A stretch of DNA of 64,000 bases from NCBI GenBank assembly GCA_021228405.1, contig JAJQRF010000003.1:89581-153580 (forward strand), given 5' to 3'. Below are positions 8,401-16,709 of the stretch, in pieces. Below the pieces are notes generated by a model. The model saw nothing but the letters and a program-made list of their open reading frames with translations. It had not been told where the DNA came from and searched no databases. The stretch's first letter is position 1. Each line of letters begins with the position of its first letter. Both the position numbers and the translations under genes were made by a program. Source of the DNA: Pyrinomonadaceae bacterium. GTDB lineage: Bacteria; Acidobacteriota; Blastocatellia; Pyrinomonadales; Pyrinomonadaceae.

Positions 8401-9496
8401 TAACTTGTCCGATTCGGGTGCAAACCCGGCGGGTTCGTATAAACCGACCAACGTTGACACGACGACGGATGTCTTCCCGGCTCCGGCACCTGCTTCGCCG
8501 TATGAAAATCCGGCTCCGGCAGGAGCGGCAACCTTCGCTTCCGTTTTCGGCACCGACGGTGCAACAATGAACGGAACGTGGAGCTTGTATGTCCGTGACG
8601 ACGTAGGTATCGATACAGGTAACATTTCAGGCGGATGGGGACTCCTGTTCAACTCGCCCGACTTTATCTGTGAATTGGCACCGACCGCAGGAAAAGCGAG
8701 AGCGGACTTTGACGGCGACGGCAAAACCGATCTGTCGGTCTTCCGCGGCGCGACCGGCGACTGGTTCCTCCAACGTTCGACGGCAGGTTTTGCGGCGGTC
8801 AACTGGGGTGTTTCGAGCGACATCATCGTTCCCGGCGACTACGACAACGACAACAAGACCGACACCGCTGTTTTCCGCGGCGGCAACTGGTTGATCCTGC
8901 AATCGTCGAACAACACGCTGTCGAGCGTCACCTGGGGTACTGCGACCGACAAACCCGTTCCGGCAGATTATGACGGCGACGGCAAGACGGACGGCGCAGT
9001 CTTCCGTTCATCGAACAACACGTGGTATATCCTGAAATCGTCGGGCGGCACGTCGTTCATCCCGTGGGGACAAGCGGGCGATGTCGTCGTGATGGGCGAC
9101 TTTGACGGCGACAACAAAGCCGATCAAACCGTCTTCCGCGGCGGACAGTGGATCACGAACAAATCGTCGGGCGGGGTTTCGATCACCGGCTGGGGATTGG
9201 CAAGCGACAAACCTGTTCCGGCAGATTACGACGGCGACAACAAGGACGATCTGGCGGTCTTCCGTTCATCGGACAGCACGTGGTATATCCTGAAATCGTC
9301 AGGCGGCACGTCGTTCGTTCCGTTCGGAATTTCGACGGACATTCCGGTTCCGGGCGACTATGACGGCGACGGCAAGGACGATCAGGCTGTCTACAGAAGC
9401 GGCACGTGGTATCTGAACCGCTCGACGGGCGGCTTCGCATCGGCGGCATTCGGTGTTCCGACCGACCGCACCGTTCCCGCCGCTTATATCCCGTAA
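5489..9496 (+). CDS. Secreted M36 (fungalysin) metallopeptidase with P-domain-like and FG-GAP repeat C-terminus
   Basis: The 1335 aa begin with a signal/anchor segment (about residues 10-35, LLLSLVVLGLFAVLAILP), followed by an FTP/PepSY-like propeptide. The M36 catalytic zinc site is HEVTH (H541-H545) with the downstream ligand in EGWSDF (E568). A CARDB/Ig-like segment comes next, then a proprotein-convertase P-domain-like region (about 890-1060) and six or seven FG-GAP/VCBS repeats of roughly 45-50 aa (about 1070-1335), each with a D-x-D-G-D-G calcium-loop motif and a conserved Trp. The enzyme probably acts outside the cell on proteins. A very good RBS precedes the ATG and a strong terminator follows. 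Two other genes in the window (35213, 54675) carry the same repeat type. Confidence 0.93.
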   Translation: MQKNYKAETRRSLLLSLVVLGLFAVLAILPYQFRSEANSTKGKGLIQRTESHDNGLPNYDIREQKSEEVADALVRFREKAGKDASAVAASREDFVRGEEALKQRVPTLKVEYNNDIRIPEVIAPDVAKGRNFLTGANNGKRSEVLREFVKDNNSLVGISETQADALKVTADYTNPDGNLSFAHLEQRINNIPVFRGEVKAGFTRAGEIVRVINNLAPGLDYARVSTEFGDPLNAVRAAAGHINVDTAKLDLTRNSAASDDLKVTFGQGDWATTAEKMYFPTEPGVAVPAWRVLVWLPNNAYYVIVDAETGMMMWRKNITEDQTQASTYNVYTNTNAMINAADSPAPLSPGPVDPALGTQGTIISRNNVTRIGNESPYTFNNNGWITDGGNTTDGNAVEAGIDRDGVNGVDAPQTGNPTRTFTTTGPAWNPPPGSPTPGDDPLSAQAQRGAVIQMFYVMNLYHDELYRLGFTEQSFNFQNDNFGRGGAAADRVSAEGQDSSGTNNANFSTPADGGRGRMQMFLWTGPTPDYDGTTDADVIIHEVTHGTSNRLHGNAAGLSTNMSRGMGEGWSDFYAHVLLSEPTDPVNGVYSLGGYATFQITAGFTGNYYYGIRRYPKAPIAFTGGPNNKPHNAYTFSYINNDCNTRLNNTNFAFARGPIGVTTCDQVHNIGEIWSSALWEVRTLFVARLGWAVGNRKALQLVTDGMKLAPIGPTLLQERDAIIAAATASSAAPEAAADVTDMWNGFRARGMGFSARVTNAGSGANDAVVVDGFDSPNALITDPFTVSDATGDNDGYPEPGENLVLTVPVTNTTGSTVTGVSVTLTGGATVSYGDIANGATVTRTFNYTVPAGAACGSLHVVTFSLTSAVGTNTGITRSFRLGRANGAFNTANIVINDNAGATPYPSTINVSGISGPANVRVAFTGLNHTFPDDIDMLLVGPGGQKMVIMSDIGGTNDWVNTDITLSDAAAANLSDSGANPAGSYKPTNVDTTTDVFPAPAPASPYENPAPAGAATFASVFGTDGATMNGTWSLYVRDDVGIDTGNISGGWGLLFNSPDFICELAPTAGKARADFDGDGKTDLSVFRGATGDWFLQRSTAGFAAVNWGVSSDIIVPGDYDNDNKTDTAVFRGGNWLILQSSNNTLSSVTWGTATDKPVPADYDGDGKTDGAVFRSSNNTWYILKSSGGTSFIPWGQAGDVVVMGDFDGDNKADQTVFRGGQWITNKSSGGVSITGWGLASDKPVPADYDGDNKDDLAVFRSSDSTWYILKSSGGTSFVPFGISTDIPVPGDYDGDGKDDQAVYRSGTWYLNRSTGGFASAAFGVPTDRTVPAAYIP

Positions 9497-9525
9497 AACC
9501 AAAACGAAGCTGAATTTTGCTTCAA

Positions 9526-9570
9526 TAAAAAAAGGCAGACATTTATTGAATGTCTGCCTTTTTCCTTTTT
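9526..9570 (+). terminator. Rho-independent terminator after the M36 peptidase
   Basis: AAAAGGCAGACATT pairs with AATGTCTGCCTTTT around a short loop, with A-tract and T-tract flanks. It can work in both directions. Confidence 0.9.
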
Positions 9571-9671
9571 TGACTATCCGATTTGGTCTTTCTATTCTCA
9601 AATTATAAAATGACAGAATCACTGCTCCCTCGAATTTTGCATAAATTCACATAAATATACTTGCAGGTCTA

Positions 9672-10070
9672 ATGAAACAATCTGATAAAAATGTCGAAAA
9701 CGAATATTCGATAACTTTTGAGAAGCGAACCGAATATTTGTATGTTTACGTCACGGGTGAACATGATACTTTTGAAATTTCTTACAATTACTGGCGGAAA
9801 GTTGCCGAATTTTGCAAACAAAACGATTTCAAAAAGGTCTTGATAGAAGAAGACATTCCCGAATCCGGTTCGATGGCTGATGTTTATAAACTTGCAACGG
9901 AACTTCCATTGATGGGATTTTTGGGCGTGCGCGTGGCGTTTGTCGACCGCTATGCGGAACAGCAAGACTTAAATGAGTTCGGCGAGCTCGTCGCCGTTAA
10001 TCGCGGACTTTTCGGAAAAGTTTTCAACAATTTCGAGGAAGGAGAAAAATGGCTGATCGCCTTGCCTTAA
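9672..10070 (+). CDS. Small SpoIIAA/STAS-like hypothetical protein
   Basis: The 132 aa have no signal peptide or membrane span. The pattern resembles the SpoIIAA-like fold: an N-terminal beta-strand pair, a long helix containing WRKVAEFCKQNDFKKVLIEED, a central ESGSMADVYKLATELP, and LGVRVAFVDRYAEQQDLNEFGELVAVNRG. In that family such proteins are often annotated as STAS-like domains of unknown role. This assignment is by pattern only. The gene is a single unit between a terminator and an inverted-repeat spacer, convergent with the HD-GYP gene. Confidence 0.7.
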   Translation: MKQSDKNVENEYSITFEKRTEYLYVYVTGEHDTFEISYNYWRKVAEFCKQNDFKKVLIEEDIPESGSMADVYKLATELPLMGFLGVRVAFVDRYAEQQDLNEFGELVAVNRGLFGKVFNNFEEGEKWLIALP

Positions 10071-10115
10071 AAGTTCTTCAAAGTTCATAAGAAAAGCAGA
10101 AATTAACCTTATAAG

Positions 10116-10206
10116 TTAAACGCGGATTGAGCTGATTAGGCAGATTGTTGCAGATTAATTTTATAAAAATCCGCATTTATCCGCTCGATTCGCACAATCC
10201 GCGTTC
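10116..10206. repeat. Imperfect inverted repeat between convergent genes
   Basis: Arms beginning AACGCGGATTG and ending CAATCCGCGTT enclose GCAGATT/AATCCGC-like words. It occupies the spacer between the convergent SpoIIAA-like and HD-GYP genes and may serve as a bidirectional terminator. Confidence 0.65.
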
Positions 10207-10221
10207 AAATTTTAGTTTTTA

Positions 10222-11481
10222 TTAGTCCAAACTGGTCAGGGTCAGCGGCGAGCTTGAATTTATACCGTTCAGCGCATTTTTCAGAAGCGGAACGATGCCT
10301 TCGGCTTCCATATATTCTCTGCCGAGCAGTTTGCGGAAACGTCTTTCTTTAGCTTCGCCGGTCAATTCTTTGAGCATTCCGCGACAAAAAGCCGTGACCA
10401 GTTCTGGCGCGAATTGTTTTCCGGCGTTTCTCTGTAAATCTTCGATAACTTCATTTGCAACACGGCGGCGTTTGTAAGGGCGGTCGGTCGTCATCGCATC
10501 GAACGAATCGGCTAAATTTACTATTTTGGCAATATACGGGATTTCCTTATCGATCAATCCGTCGGGATAACCGCGCCCGTCGAGCCGCTCGTGATGATAC
10601 TTGGCGGCAAGCGGAACGTCCGTATAAGGATGATGAATCGGGAGCAAAATTTCATAACCGACGGACGGATGCTTGTTTAATTCGGCTGACTCTTTGGCGT
10701 TGATGCGATACGGCGCGTTGATGATATTTCGTTCGACCGTTAATTTTCCGACATCGTGCAGATAACCCGCGACCGCCGCTCCTTCGACCTCGTTTTCGTC
10801 CCAACCGAGTTCTTCGGCGATGATTTCCGAATATTTTCCGACGCGCACCGAGTGCCCTTCGGTGTATTTATCTTTGTAATCGATAGCGGCGGCAAAGGCT
10901 TTAACCGTGTCTTTATAGGTCATTCGCAGATCGTCGTAAAGCTTGCGGTTTTCTTCGGCGCGGCGTTCGAGTTCCGCCATCAGATTGCGCTGTGAAATAC
11001 CGACACCGATATGCTGTGCCATCGCGCAGATGATTTCCTTATCATATGAATTATAAGGCTCGCCGTTTGCTTTTTCGCCCAAAAGCACGACACCGACGAT
11101 CTCATCGCGCACGATCAAAGGCACGAGCAGTTCGAGCTTGCGGTTTTCAAAACTGTGATCGTAAATCTGGAAAAAAGGTAGAACTTTTGCTTGCGAAACC
11201 TCGATCGGAAACAAGCCGTTCGTCAAAAACTGTCGTTCGTCTTCGTAGCAAAGCGACAAGCTCAATGGAAATTCCTCACCCAAACCGCGCATCACGATCA
11301 TATTCAGTTCGTGCGCGTAACGCGAATAACGCGCCACGCCGCCGCGCATAATCGCCAGACTTCCGAGCAGAAGATGCAATGAAGTCCGCATCATTTCCTG
11401 AAAATTCTGTTTGTGCGCGACCTCGTTGCCGAGTTCCGCCAAGGCTCCGAAGGTATGGATAAGTTTTTTCTGATTTTCCAT
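10222..11481 (-). CDS. GAF / HD-GYP cyclic-di-GMP phosphodiesterase-type response protein
   Basis: The 419 aa comprise an N-terminal GAF domain (about 15-165), a linker coiled coil (about 165-190) and an HD-GYP domain (about 195-375). The metal-binding HD is in YLHDVGKL. The signature HHERLDGRGYPDGL holds the GYP triplet that marks cyclic-di-GMP (or cGAMP) hydrolases. It is probably cytosolic. The gene is last in a minus-strand block of GGDEF, ATPase/RsbW-like and STAS genes. A hairpin separates it from the STAS gene, so it may also be expressed on its own. Confidence 0.92.
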   Translation of the reverse strand: MENQKKLIHTFGALAELGNEVAHKQNFQEMMRTSLHLLLGSLAIMRGGVARYSRYAHELNMIVMRGLGEEFPLSLSLCYEDERQFLTNGLFPIEVSQAKVLPFFQIYDHSFENRKLELLVPLIVRDEIVGVVLLGEKANGEPYNSYDKEIICAMAQHIGVGISQRNLMAELERRAEENRKLYDDLRMTYKDTVKAFAAAIDYKDKYTEGHSVRVGKYSEIIAEELGWDENEVEGAAVAGYLHDVGKLTVERNIINAPYRINAKESAELNKHPSVGYEILLPIHHPYTDVPLAAKYHHERLDGRGYPDGLIDKEIPYIAKIVNLADSFDAMTTDRPYKRRRVANEVIEDLQRNAGKQFAPELVTAFCRGMLKELTGEAKERRFRKLLGREYMEAEGIVPLLKNALNGINSSSPLTLTSLD

Positions 11482-11498
11482 TATTTAGCTGAAATAAA

Positions 11499-11537
11499 AT
11501 GAAAAGAACGCCGCAAACTTTTCGTTCGAGGCGTTTT
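11499..11537 (-). terminator. Hairpin between STAS and HD-GYP genes
   Basis: On the minus strand, AAAACGCC and GGCGTTCTTTT form a stem around about 17 nt and are followed by T-rich sequence. It probably attenuates read-through from the STAS gene. Confidence 0.55.
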
Positions 11538-11541
11538 GATT

Positions 11542-11856
11542 TTAATTCAAAGTAACGTGGTTGGTTAGCCCGAGCATTTCAAATAGCTGAATTGTGTCGC
11601 TGTTCACATCGGAAAAAACGACATCCGCTCCGGCATCGGAAGCGGCATCGATCACGCCCAGCAAGATCGATACTCCGATGCTGTTCACGATTTCCGTTTC
11701 GGAAAAATTAACGACCAGTTTTTTACAGCCTGATTCGAGCTGGCGGCGGCATTCACGCTCGATCTTTTCTCCGGTCAATTTGTTTAAATAGTTGTTGGCA
11801 AATACAGTTGCCGTTTCACCTTCGCTCTGGACGGGTATCTGAATAGTTGTTTCCAC
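11542..11856 (-). CDS. STAS-domain anti-sigma factor antagonist (RsbV/SpoIIAA type)
   Basis: The 104-aa single STAS domain matches the usual antagonist length. VNSIGVSILLGVID occupies the position of the D-S-S/T-G motif, where the partner kinase phosphorylates a serine or threonine. Translation probably starts at GTG (11854-11856). The gene lies 70 bp after a gene whose C-terminus is an RsbW-type kinase domain, the natural partner in a partner-switching module. No sigma factor gene is adjacent, so the regulated output is unknown. Confidence 0.88.
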   Translation of the reverse strand: METTIQIPVQSEGETATVFANNYLNKLTGEKIERECRRQLESGCKKLVVNFSETEIVNSIGVSILLGVIDAASDAGADVVFSDVNSDTIQLFEMLGLTNHVTLN

Positions 11857-11926
11857 TTTATTTGTGCTTTCTCGGTTAGATTTAAGACTCGAAAGCTAAA
11901 GTAATCCTTTAAGCGGATTTTGTCAA

Positions 11927-14128
11927 CTAATTTTGCAGATATTTCGTCATCGAAATGCGCGTTCCGTCATCCATCTGCTCGAACTTCACGTCGTCCATCA
12001 AGGTTTTCATCAATTTCAAGCCCCAACCGCGTCTGCCTTCGTCGGGACTTATTTCGTGCGGTTTTTTATTACTAAAGCGCAAACCGCGATTTGAAATCGT
12101 GATAACTATTTTGTCGTTTTCGACCGTAAATTTCTGATAAATCTTACGGTCGGGACTCAAAGAATGTTCGGTCGCATTGATGCAGGCTTCGACCAGAGCG
12201 GTCTTGATCTGATTGATCGCTTTCGGTGTAAACGAATGACGGCGGGCGATTTCTTCGACCGTCTGCGCGGCGATCATTTCCGTGTCTTCGCCCATCGGCA
12301 CGACCATTTCATATTCGTTCGCTTTGAGTTTTTCGCCGAGAACGTCTTTTGCGCCGAGATAATTTATTAAAAGTTCGATCTGTTTGCGCGACGAACCAAA
12401 CGCGTTTCGATTTTTCAAAATGTCAATCGCTTCGGGCGAAAAACCTTCGGGCGCAACGAGCCAAATCTTGTAATTGAGAAAATTGCACATCAGCGCGACA
12501 ATCTCCAAACGGTCGCACCAAAATTCGGTTAATTCTTTGTTCGCTTCGAGTTTTGAATCGATTTCGGCGGCAATCCAGACGGTTTCGTCTTCGTCCGTGT
12601 AATCGCATCTTTGAAATCCGAGCGCGACCGCCGAACGTTCCTTTTCGATCGAATGTTGGATTTGCGGATAAAAAGCGACCGTGTTTGCCGTGTAAACAAT
12701 CTGCGGCAAATCGATCTTTTCCGTTTCACCGTTTAAGGCTTTAAAGATTTCTTCATCGGTCGCGCCTTTCAGTTCGTCGCGGAAACTGCTGTAATCGATC
12801 AAAGAAAACGGGATTTGCTGGCAATTGAAAACGGTCAGAAGCTCGCGCAGACCGATTGCCGAATTGCGGCGGTAATATTTCGACATCAAAATCGGTGCAC
12901 GTTTAAGAAAAAGCGAAAGCATTTCGCCGACCGTTAAAGCGCGGTTTTCCGACATAATTTCGAGCCTGAAACGCGCCGTCACGTAATCGCTCAAAATATC
13001 GTTGTCGCTCATCGCTTCGACCATATTCGTCGTGACGCGAATCATCTCGTTGGCGTTCAAAAAGTTCATCGCACGGTAAAAATTAGCACCGTTGAAACCG
13101 ACGCGGGTTTGCCACGAATCGATCGGCGTTTTTTCTTTTTCGAGCGTCAGCGAATCATACAAAAGTCCGAGAATGTTGCGTTGCGTTTCAGCATTCGGCG
13201 AAATTTCCTCAAAAACGCGCTCGAAATGTTTGCTGATCCTGCCGCCGAAAAGTTCGTTCGCATAAATCTGCTGAACGCGCTGAAAACTTTCCAGACTTCC
13301 GCCGTTTTGACTCGCGGATTTTACCAGATATTCGATAAAAGCAGGATTTCCCTGAAACTGCGTCGCGACCAGATCGCGCGTTTGATTGTTTATTTTAACG
13401 TTATATTTTGCGGCTAAGGTTTCCGCCAAAAGTCCCGCGTCGGAAAACGAAAGCGGCGAAAGCAGTAAACTTTCGTAATTTTCCTTATTTTTGCCGAACA
13501 GAAAACGCCGTCTGCCCGATAGAACGAAAGGAATGTCGGCGCGGCTGAAAACATCCTGAAGTTCGCCGATAAAGTTCGTTTCTTCGGAAAAATGTGCACA
13601 ATTGTGGAGATCGTCGATCATCACAAAAGTTCTGACACCGTGCGCGGCGGCGCGAAGCGGTGCACCGAGTGCTTGACGAATCAGCGTTTGCTCGTCATTA
13701 AGGTAATTTTCGCCCTGGTAAGTTTCAACCAGACGGTCGATCCAAACGCCGTCCGAAGGCAACGCGATCTCGCTTAATTCGTTAATGTCGCCGACAAAAT
13801 TATTGATTCCCGCATCCTGACGGCGAAACGCGACGATCTGCGTGAGAAAATCGTGCAAAAATCTCAAAACGCAGTGAGTGACGCTGTGATCGGTGCTTTT
13901 GACGGCAAAATAGATCGGAAGGATCTCGCCGTTTTCATAAAAAAGCTGGTCGTAGGTTTGTTTGAGAAGCTCCGAAGCACCCGACGAAGGGGCGGATAAA
14001 AGCAGAAAGCCGCGACTTGAGTTTTCGCTTTTGGCGTGCCGCAAAAGCACGTCCAGTTCCTGCGTTCTGCCGATAAATTCTTCGGCGGAAACGTTTGCCA
14101 GATTTTTTCTACGCTGTGATTCAATCAT
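11927..14128 (-). CDS. AAA-like domain protein with C-terminal RsbW-type histidine-kinase-like ATPase
   Basis: The 733 aa start with an AAA/orc1-like ATPase region (about 15-330). Its P-loop position reads SAPSSGASE, lacking the invariant Gly-Lys, while FVMIDDLHN fits a Walker B. A long helical middle follows. The C-terminus (about 590-730) is a GHKL domain, with VEACINATEHS as N-box and GRRGWGLKLM as G-box, typical of RsbW anti-sigma kinases. It may combine a degenerate sensor ATPase with a kinase that phosphorylates the STAS protein encoded next. It lies between the GGDEF and STAS genes on the same strand. The ATPase fold is a pattern-based call, whereas the RsbW part is firm. Confidence 0.82.
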   Translation of the reverse strand: MIESQRRKNLANVSAEEFIGRTQELDVLLRHAKSENSSRGFLLLSAPSSGASELLKQTYDQLFYENGEILPIYFAVKSTDHSVTHCVLRFLHDFLTQIVAFRRQDAGINNFVGDINELSEIALPSDGVWIDRLVETYQGENYLNDEQTLIRQALGAPLRAAAHGVRTFVMIDDLHNCAHFSEETNFIGELQDVFSRADIPFVLSGRRRFLFGKNKENYESLLLSPLSFSDAGLLAETLAAKYNVKINNQTRDLVATQFQGNPAFIEYLVKSASQNGGSLESFQRVQQIYANELFGGRISKHFERVFEEISPNAETQRNILGLLYDSLTLEKEKTPIDSWQTRVGFNGANFYRAMNFLNANEMIRVTTNMVEAMSDNDILSDYVTARFRLEIMSENRALTVGEMLSLFLKRAPILMSKYYRRNSAIGLRELLTVFNCQQIPFSLIDYSSFRDELKGATDEEIFKALNGETEKIDLPQIVYTANTVAFYPQIQHSIEKERSAVALGFQRCDYTDEDETVWIAAEIDSKLEANKELTEFWCDRLEIVALMCNFLNYKIWLVAPEGFSPEAIDILKNRNAFGSSRKQIELLINYLGAKDVLGEKLKANEYEMVVPMGEDTEMIAAQTVEEIARRHSFTPKAINQIKTALVEACINATEHSLSPDRKIYQKFTVENDKIVITISNRGLRFSNKKPHEISPDEGRRGWGLKLMKTLMDDVKFEQMDDGTRISMTKYLQN

Positions 14129-14267
14129 CTTTGTTCAGACGGTTTCCAGCCTTGCGAAAAGCAAAGCTTCGCCGTCAAATCTCTTTAAGAATGTTGGGAG
14201 TCCTATTTGAAACTTTTCATTATAACGAACCTTAAGGTAAAACTGTCCGTTTTTTCGGTTTCTATTC

Positions 14268-16469
14268 TTAGAAACCATTATTCGCGCTGAAATTCCCGTC
14301 TAATTTTTCGTAAACCTGTACATTATTTCTGCCTTTGCGCTTGGCTTCAAACAAAGCCTTGTCCGCCGCCAGAATCAAGGTCTGCGGCGAGTTCAGTTCA
14401 TACGAACAAGTGGCGACACCGATGCTGATCGTGACCTTGCGGTTCGGGAAAACCGTTTCGTCGATGCGCTGACGGATGCGTTCGGCGATCGTTTCGGCTT
14501 CTTCACCTGTCGTTTGCGGAAGCAGGATCGAAAATTCCTCGCCGCCGTAACGCGCCGCCACGTCCGCGCCGCGCAGATTGACGCGCATTTCGGAAGCGAC
14601 GATCTTCAGGGCTTTATCGCCTTCGGGATGACCGAAAAGATCGTTATAAGCTTTAAATTCGTCCACGTCGATCATCATAAAACTCATCGGATAACCGTGA
14701 CGGTTCGAGCGTTTGAGTTCTTCCGTCAAACGTTCTTCGAGATAGCGGCGGTTCAAAAGTCCGGTCAGAACGTCGGTCACGGAAAGCTGTTCAAACTCTC
14801 CGGCTTTATCCTTCAGCAGTTCGCGGTCGATCGCAACGGCGATCTGCGGCGCGATCGCCTGTAATAATTCCAGATCGAATTCGCTGAAAGTTCCGCTGTC
14901 GGCGCGGTCGGTAAAATTGAGCACGGCAATTTTGCGTTCGCCGAGCGAGATCGGGTAACTGATGAAAGATTCGGTTCGGTATTTGCGCGGCGCGGGCGAA
15001 GTGTTAAGATCGGATTGACGCATATCCGCGACGATCATCGGTCTGCCTTCGCGCAAAACTATCTTGGCGACGCGTTCGCCGATCTTTTCGAGCTTCGTTA
15101 AATCTTCAACGACACCGACGGCGGCTTTCGCTTCGAGTTCGTCCGTTTTTTCGTTATAAACCAGCAAAGAGGCACGTTCGGCTTTCAGCATTTCGGCGGA
15201 GATTTGCGTCAGCATCAGCCAGAAATCTTCGGAGTCTATTTTTTTCAGATTTTCGTTAAATTTCCCGACCGATTCGCGCATCAGATCGCGCTGTGAAAGT
15301 TCCTCGCGCAAACGCAGAATCTCCAATTCCGAGGCGACCGTCTGACAAAAACGCGCAAGTTGTTTTTTACGCGCACGGTTTTCGATGTGATCGCCGACGA
15401 CGAGCGCGCTGCGGACTTCGCCGCCGACCGCGATCGGGAAAAGATTTATCGTCTGCGTTTCGCCGGTTTCTTCGTGCGGTTTGCGTTCGCGCATTTCGAG
15501 CGAAGATTCGTTTCCGGCGGCTTCCAAAAGACGTTCATCATCGGCGGGAACAGCGATCTGCACCTGACGTTTTTCAAGACTGCCGATAGCGAGCACCGTA
15601 ACCAGACGGTTTTCCTTTCTTTCGAGCCAGATCATCGAAGTCAGCCCGTAACGTTTGGCGAGAAAATCCAAAACGGCGATGCAAGCCTGTCGGTATTCCA
15701 ACTTTAACAGCGAACCGAAAAGCGAACGCCACGAAGCGATCTCTTCGGCTTCTTCGCGGTTTTTGCGGGCTATTTTCTCGTAATTTTCGGAATTATCGGC
15801 GGCGTTTTGCTGAAATTCTTCGACCAGACGCGCGATTTCTTCGGCTTGCGAAACGGCGTTTTCCTTTTTTCCGGTTTCGGGTTCCGCATCAACGTCTTTT
15901 AGTTCTTCGACGCTCGTTTCCGTTTCATCACCAACGGTTTCGGTGTTTTCGGTTTCCGCAACGGGCGGCGCATCTTCAATATTCGCAAAATTTCTTTTCG
16001 CTTCATCGTCCAGTTTGCCGATCTTGATCGCGACTTTCTCGGCGGGCTGTGTCGAGCTTCCCAGAAGCACATTGTCGAAAAATTTTGTCGGCGGAAAATC
16101 CGTCCAATCGCCTGAAATAGCGCGTTGGGTCGCCTGCCGGTAATTGTTCGCTTTGAGAAAGTTTCGTCCGACGATGGCGACGAGCGATTTTTCTCCCGCT
16201 TTAAAAGGAACTGCCAGACAATTTAATCCCGCATAACATTCATAGCTGACGGTTTCACCTGCTTCGTGCGCTTTTTTAAACGCTTTGCCGCAATATTCGG
16301 CGCAGTCGGGTGCAAACTCTTTTGAAGAATAAAGCTCGCGGCACATCGAGTTATTGTTCGCTTCCGCCGCCACGAAATTGTTTTCATCGACGACGGAAAT
16401 CGCCAGCCCGCTTTCGTCGGCAAGTTTTTCAACCATCGATTTCTGAGTGTTTTTTCGGCTATCGCTCAT
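14268..16469 (-). CDS. Diguanylate cyclase with PocR-like sensor and GAF domain
   Basis: The 733 aa begin with a PocR-like sensory domain (about 15-125) containing CRELYSSKEFAPDCAEYC and ECYAGLNCLAVPF, cysteine-rich as in that family. An acidic linker (about 165-205) and a coiled-coil stretch follow. A GAF domain spans about 385-555 and a C-terminal GGDEF domain about 565-715. The active-site motif is GGEEF (642-646), and an RxxD inhibitory site (RGAD) lies five residues before it, so product feedback is expected. It makes cyclic-di-GMP from GTP. It heads the minus-strand signalling block, with a divergent DJ-1/PfpI gene upstream. Confidence 0.9.
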   Translation of the reverse strand: MSDSRKNTQKSMVEKLADESGLAISVVDENNFVAAEANNNSMCRELYSSKEFAPDCAEYCGKAFKKAHEAGETVSYECYAGLNCLAVPFKAGEKSLVAIVGRNFLKANNYRQATQRAISGDWTDFPPTKFFDNVLLGSSTQPAEKVAIKIGKLDDEAKRNFANIEDAPPVAETENTETVGDETETSVEELKDVDAEPETGKKENAVSQAEEIARLVEEFQQNAADNSENYEKIARKNREEAEEIASWRSLFGSLLKLEYRQACIAVLDFLAKRYGLTSMIWLERKENRLVTVLAIGSLEKRQVQIAVPADDERLLEAAGNESSLEMRERKPHEETGETQTINLFPIAVGGEVRSALVVGDHIENRARKKQLARFCQTVASELEILRLREELSQRDLMRESVGKFNENLKKIDSEDFWLMLTQISAEMLKAERASLLVYNEKTDELEAKAAVGVVEDLTKLEKIGERVAKIVLREGRPMIVADMRQSDLNTSPAPRKYRTESFISYPISLGERKIAVLNFTDRADSGTFSEFDLELLQAIAPQIAVAIDRELLKDKAGEFEQLSVTDVLTGLLNRRYLEERLTEELKRSNRHGYPMSFMMIDVDEFKAYNDLFGHPEGDKALKIVASEMRVNLRGADVAARYGGEEFSILLPQTTGEEAETIAERIRQRIDETVFPNRKVTISIGVATCSYELNSPQTLILAADKALFEAKRKGRNNVQVYEKLDGNFSANNGF

Positions 16470-16709
16470 CTGCTTTTGAGTAAAAATCTCTTTCGGGTAG
16501 ATGCGGCTCGCGCATCCGCCGTTTGTATAAGAGATTCTGCATATACTTGCTTAATATATTCAATCGGTTTCGATTTTCAAGAAAAAATATGCAGTCAATT
16601 TTTCTTTATCTAATTATGGCACAGAACTTGTTTTCATTACTATGCAAACACTGTGCTGAACGAAAACGAAACAGTTAAGTTTCATTGTGCAGAAAGGATT
16701 AAACATTAT

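Noticed and set aside
9299-9622. Minus-strand gene over the end of the M36 peptidase
   Set aside because: It is an antisense reading of G/C-rich FG-GAP repeats and crosses the terminator.
16653-16709. Longer start for the DJ-1/PfpI protein
   Set aside because: The extra 19 residues are not family-like, and a good RBS precedes the ATG at 16710.
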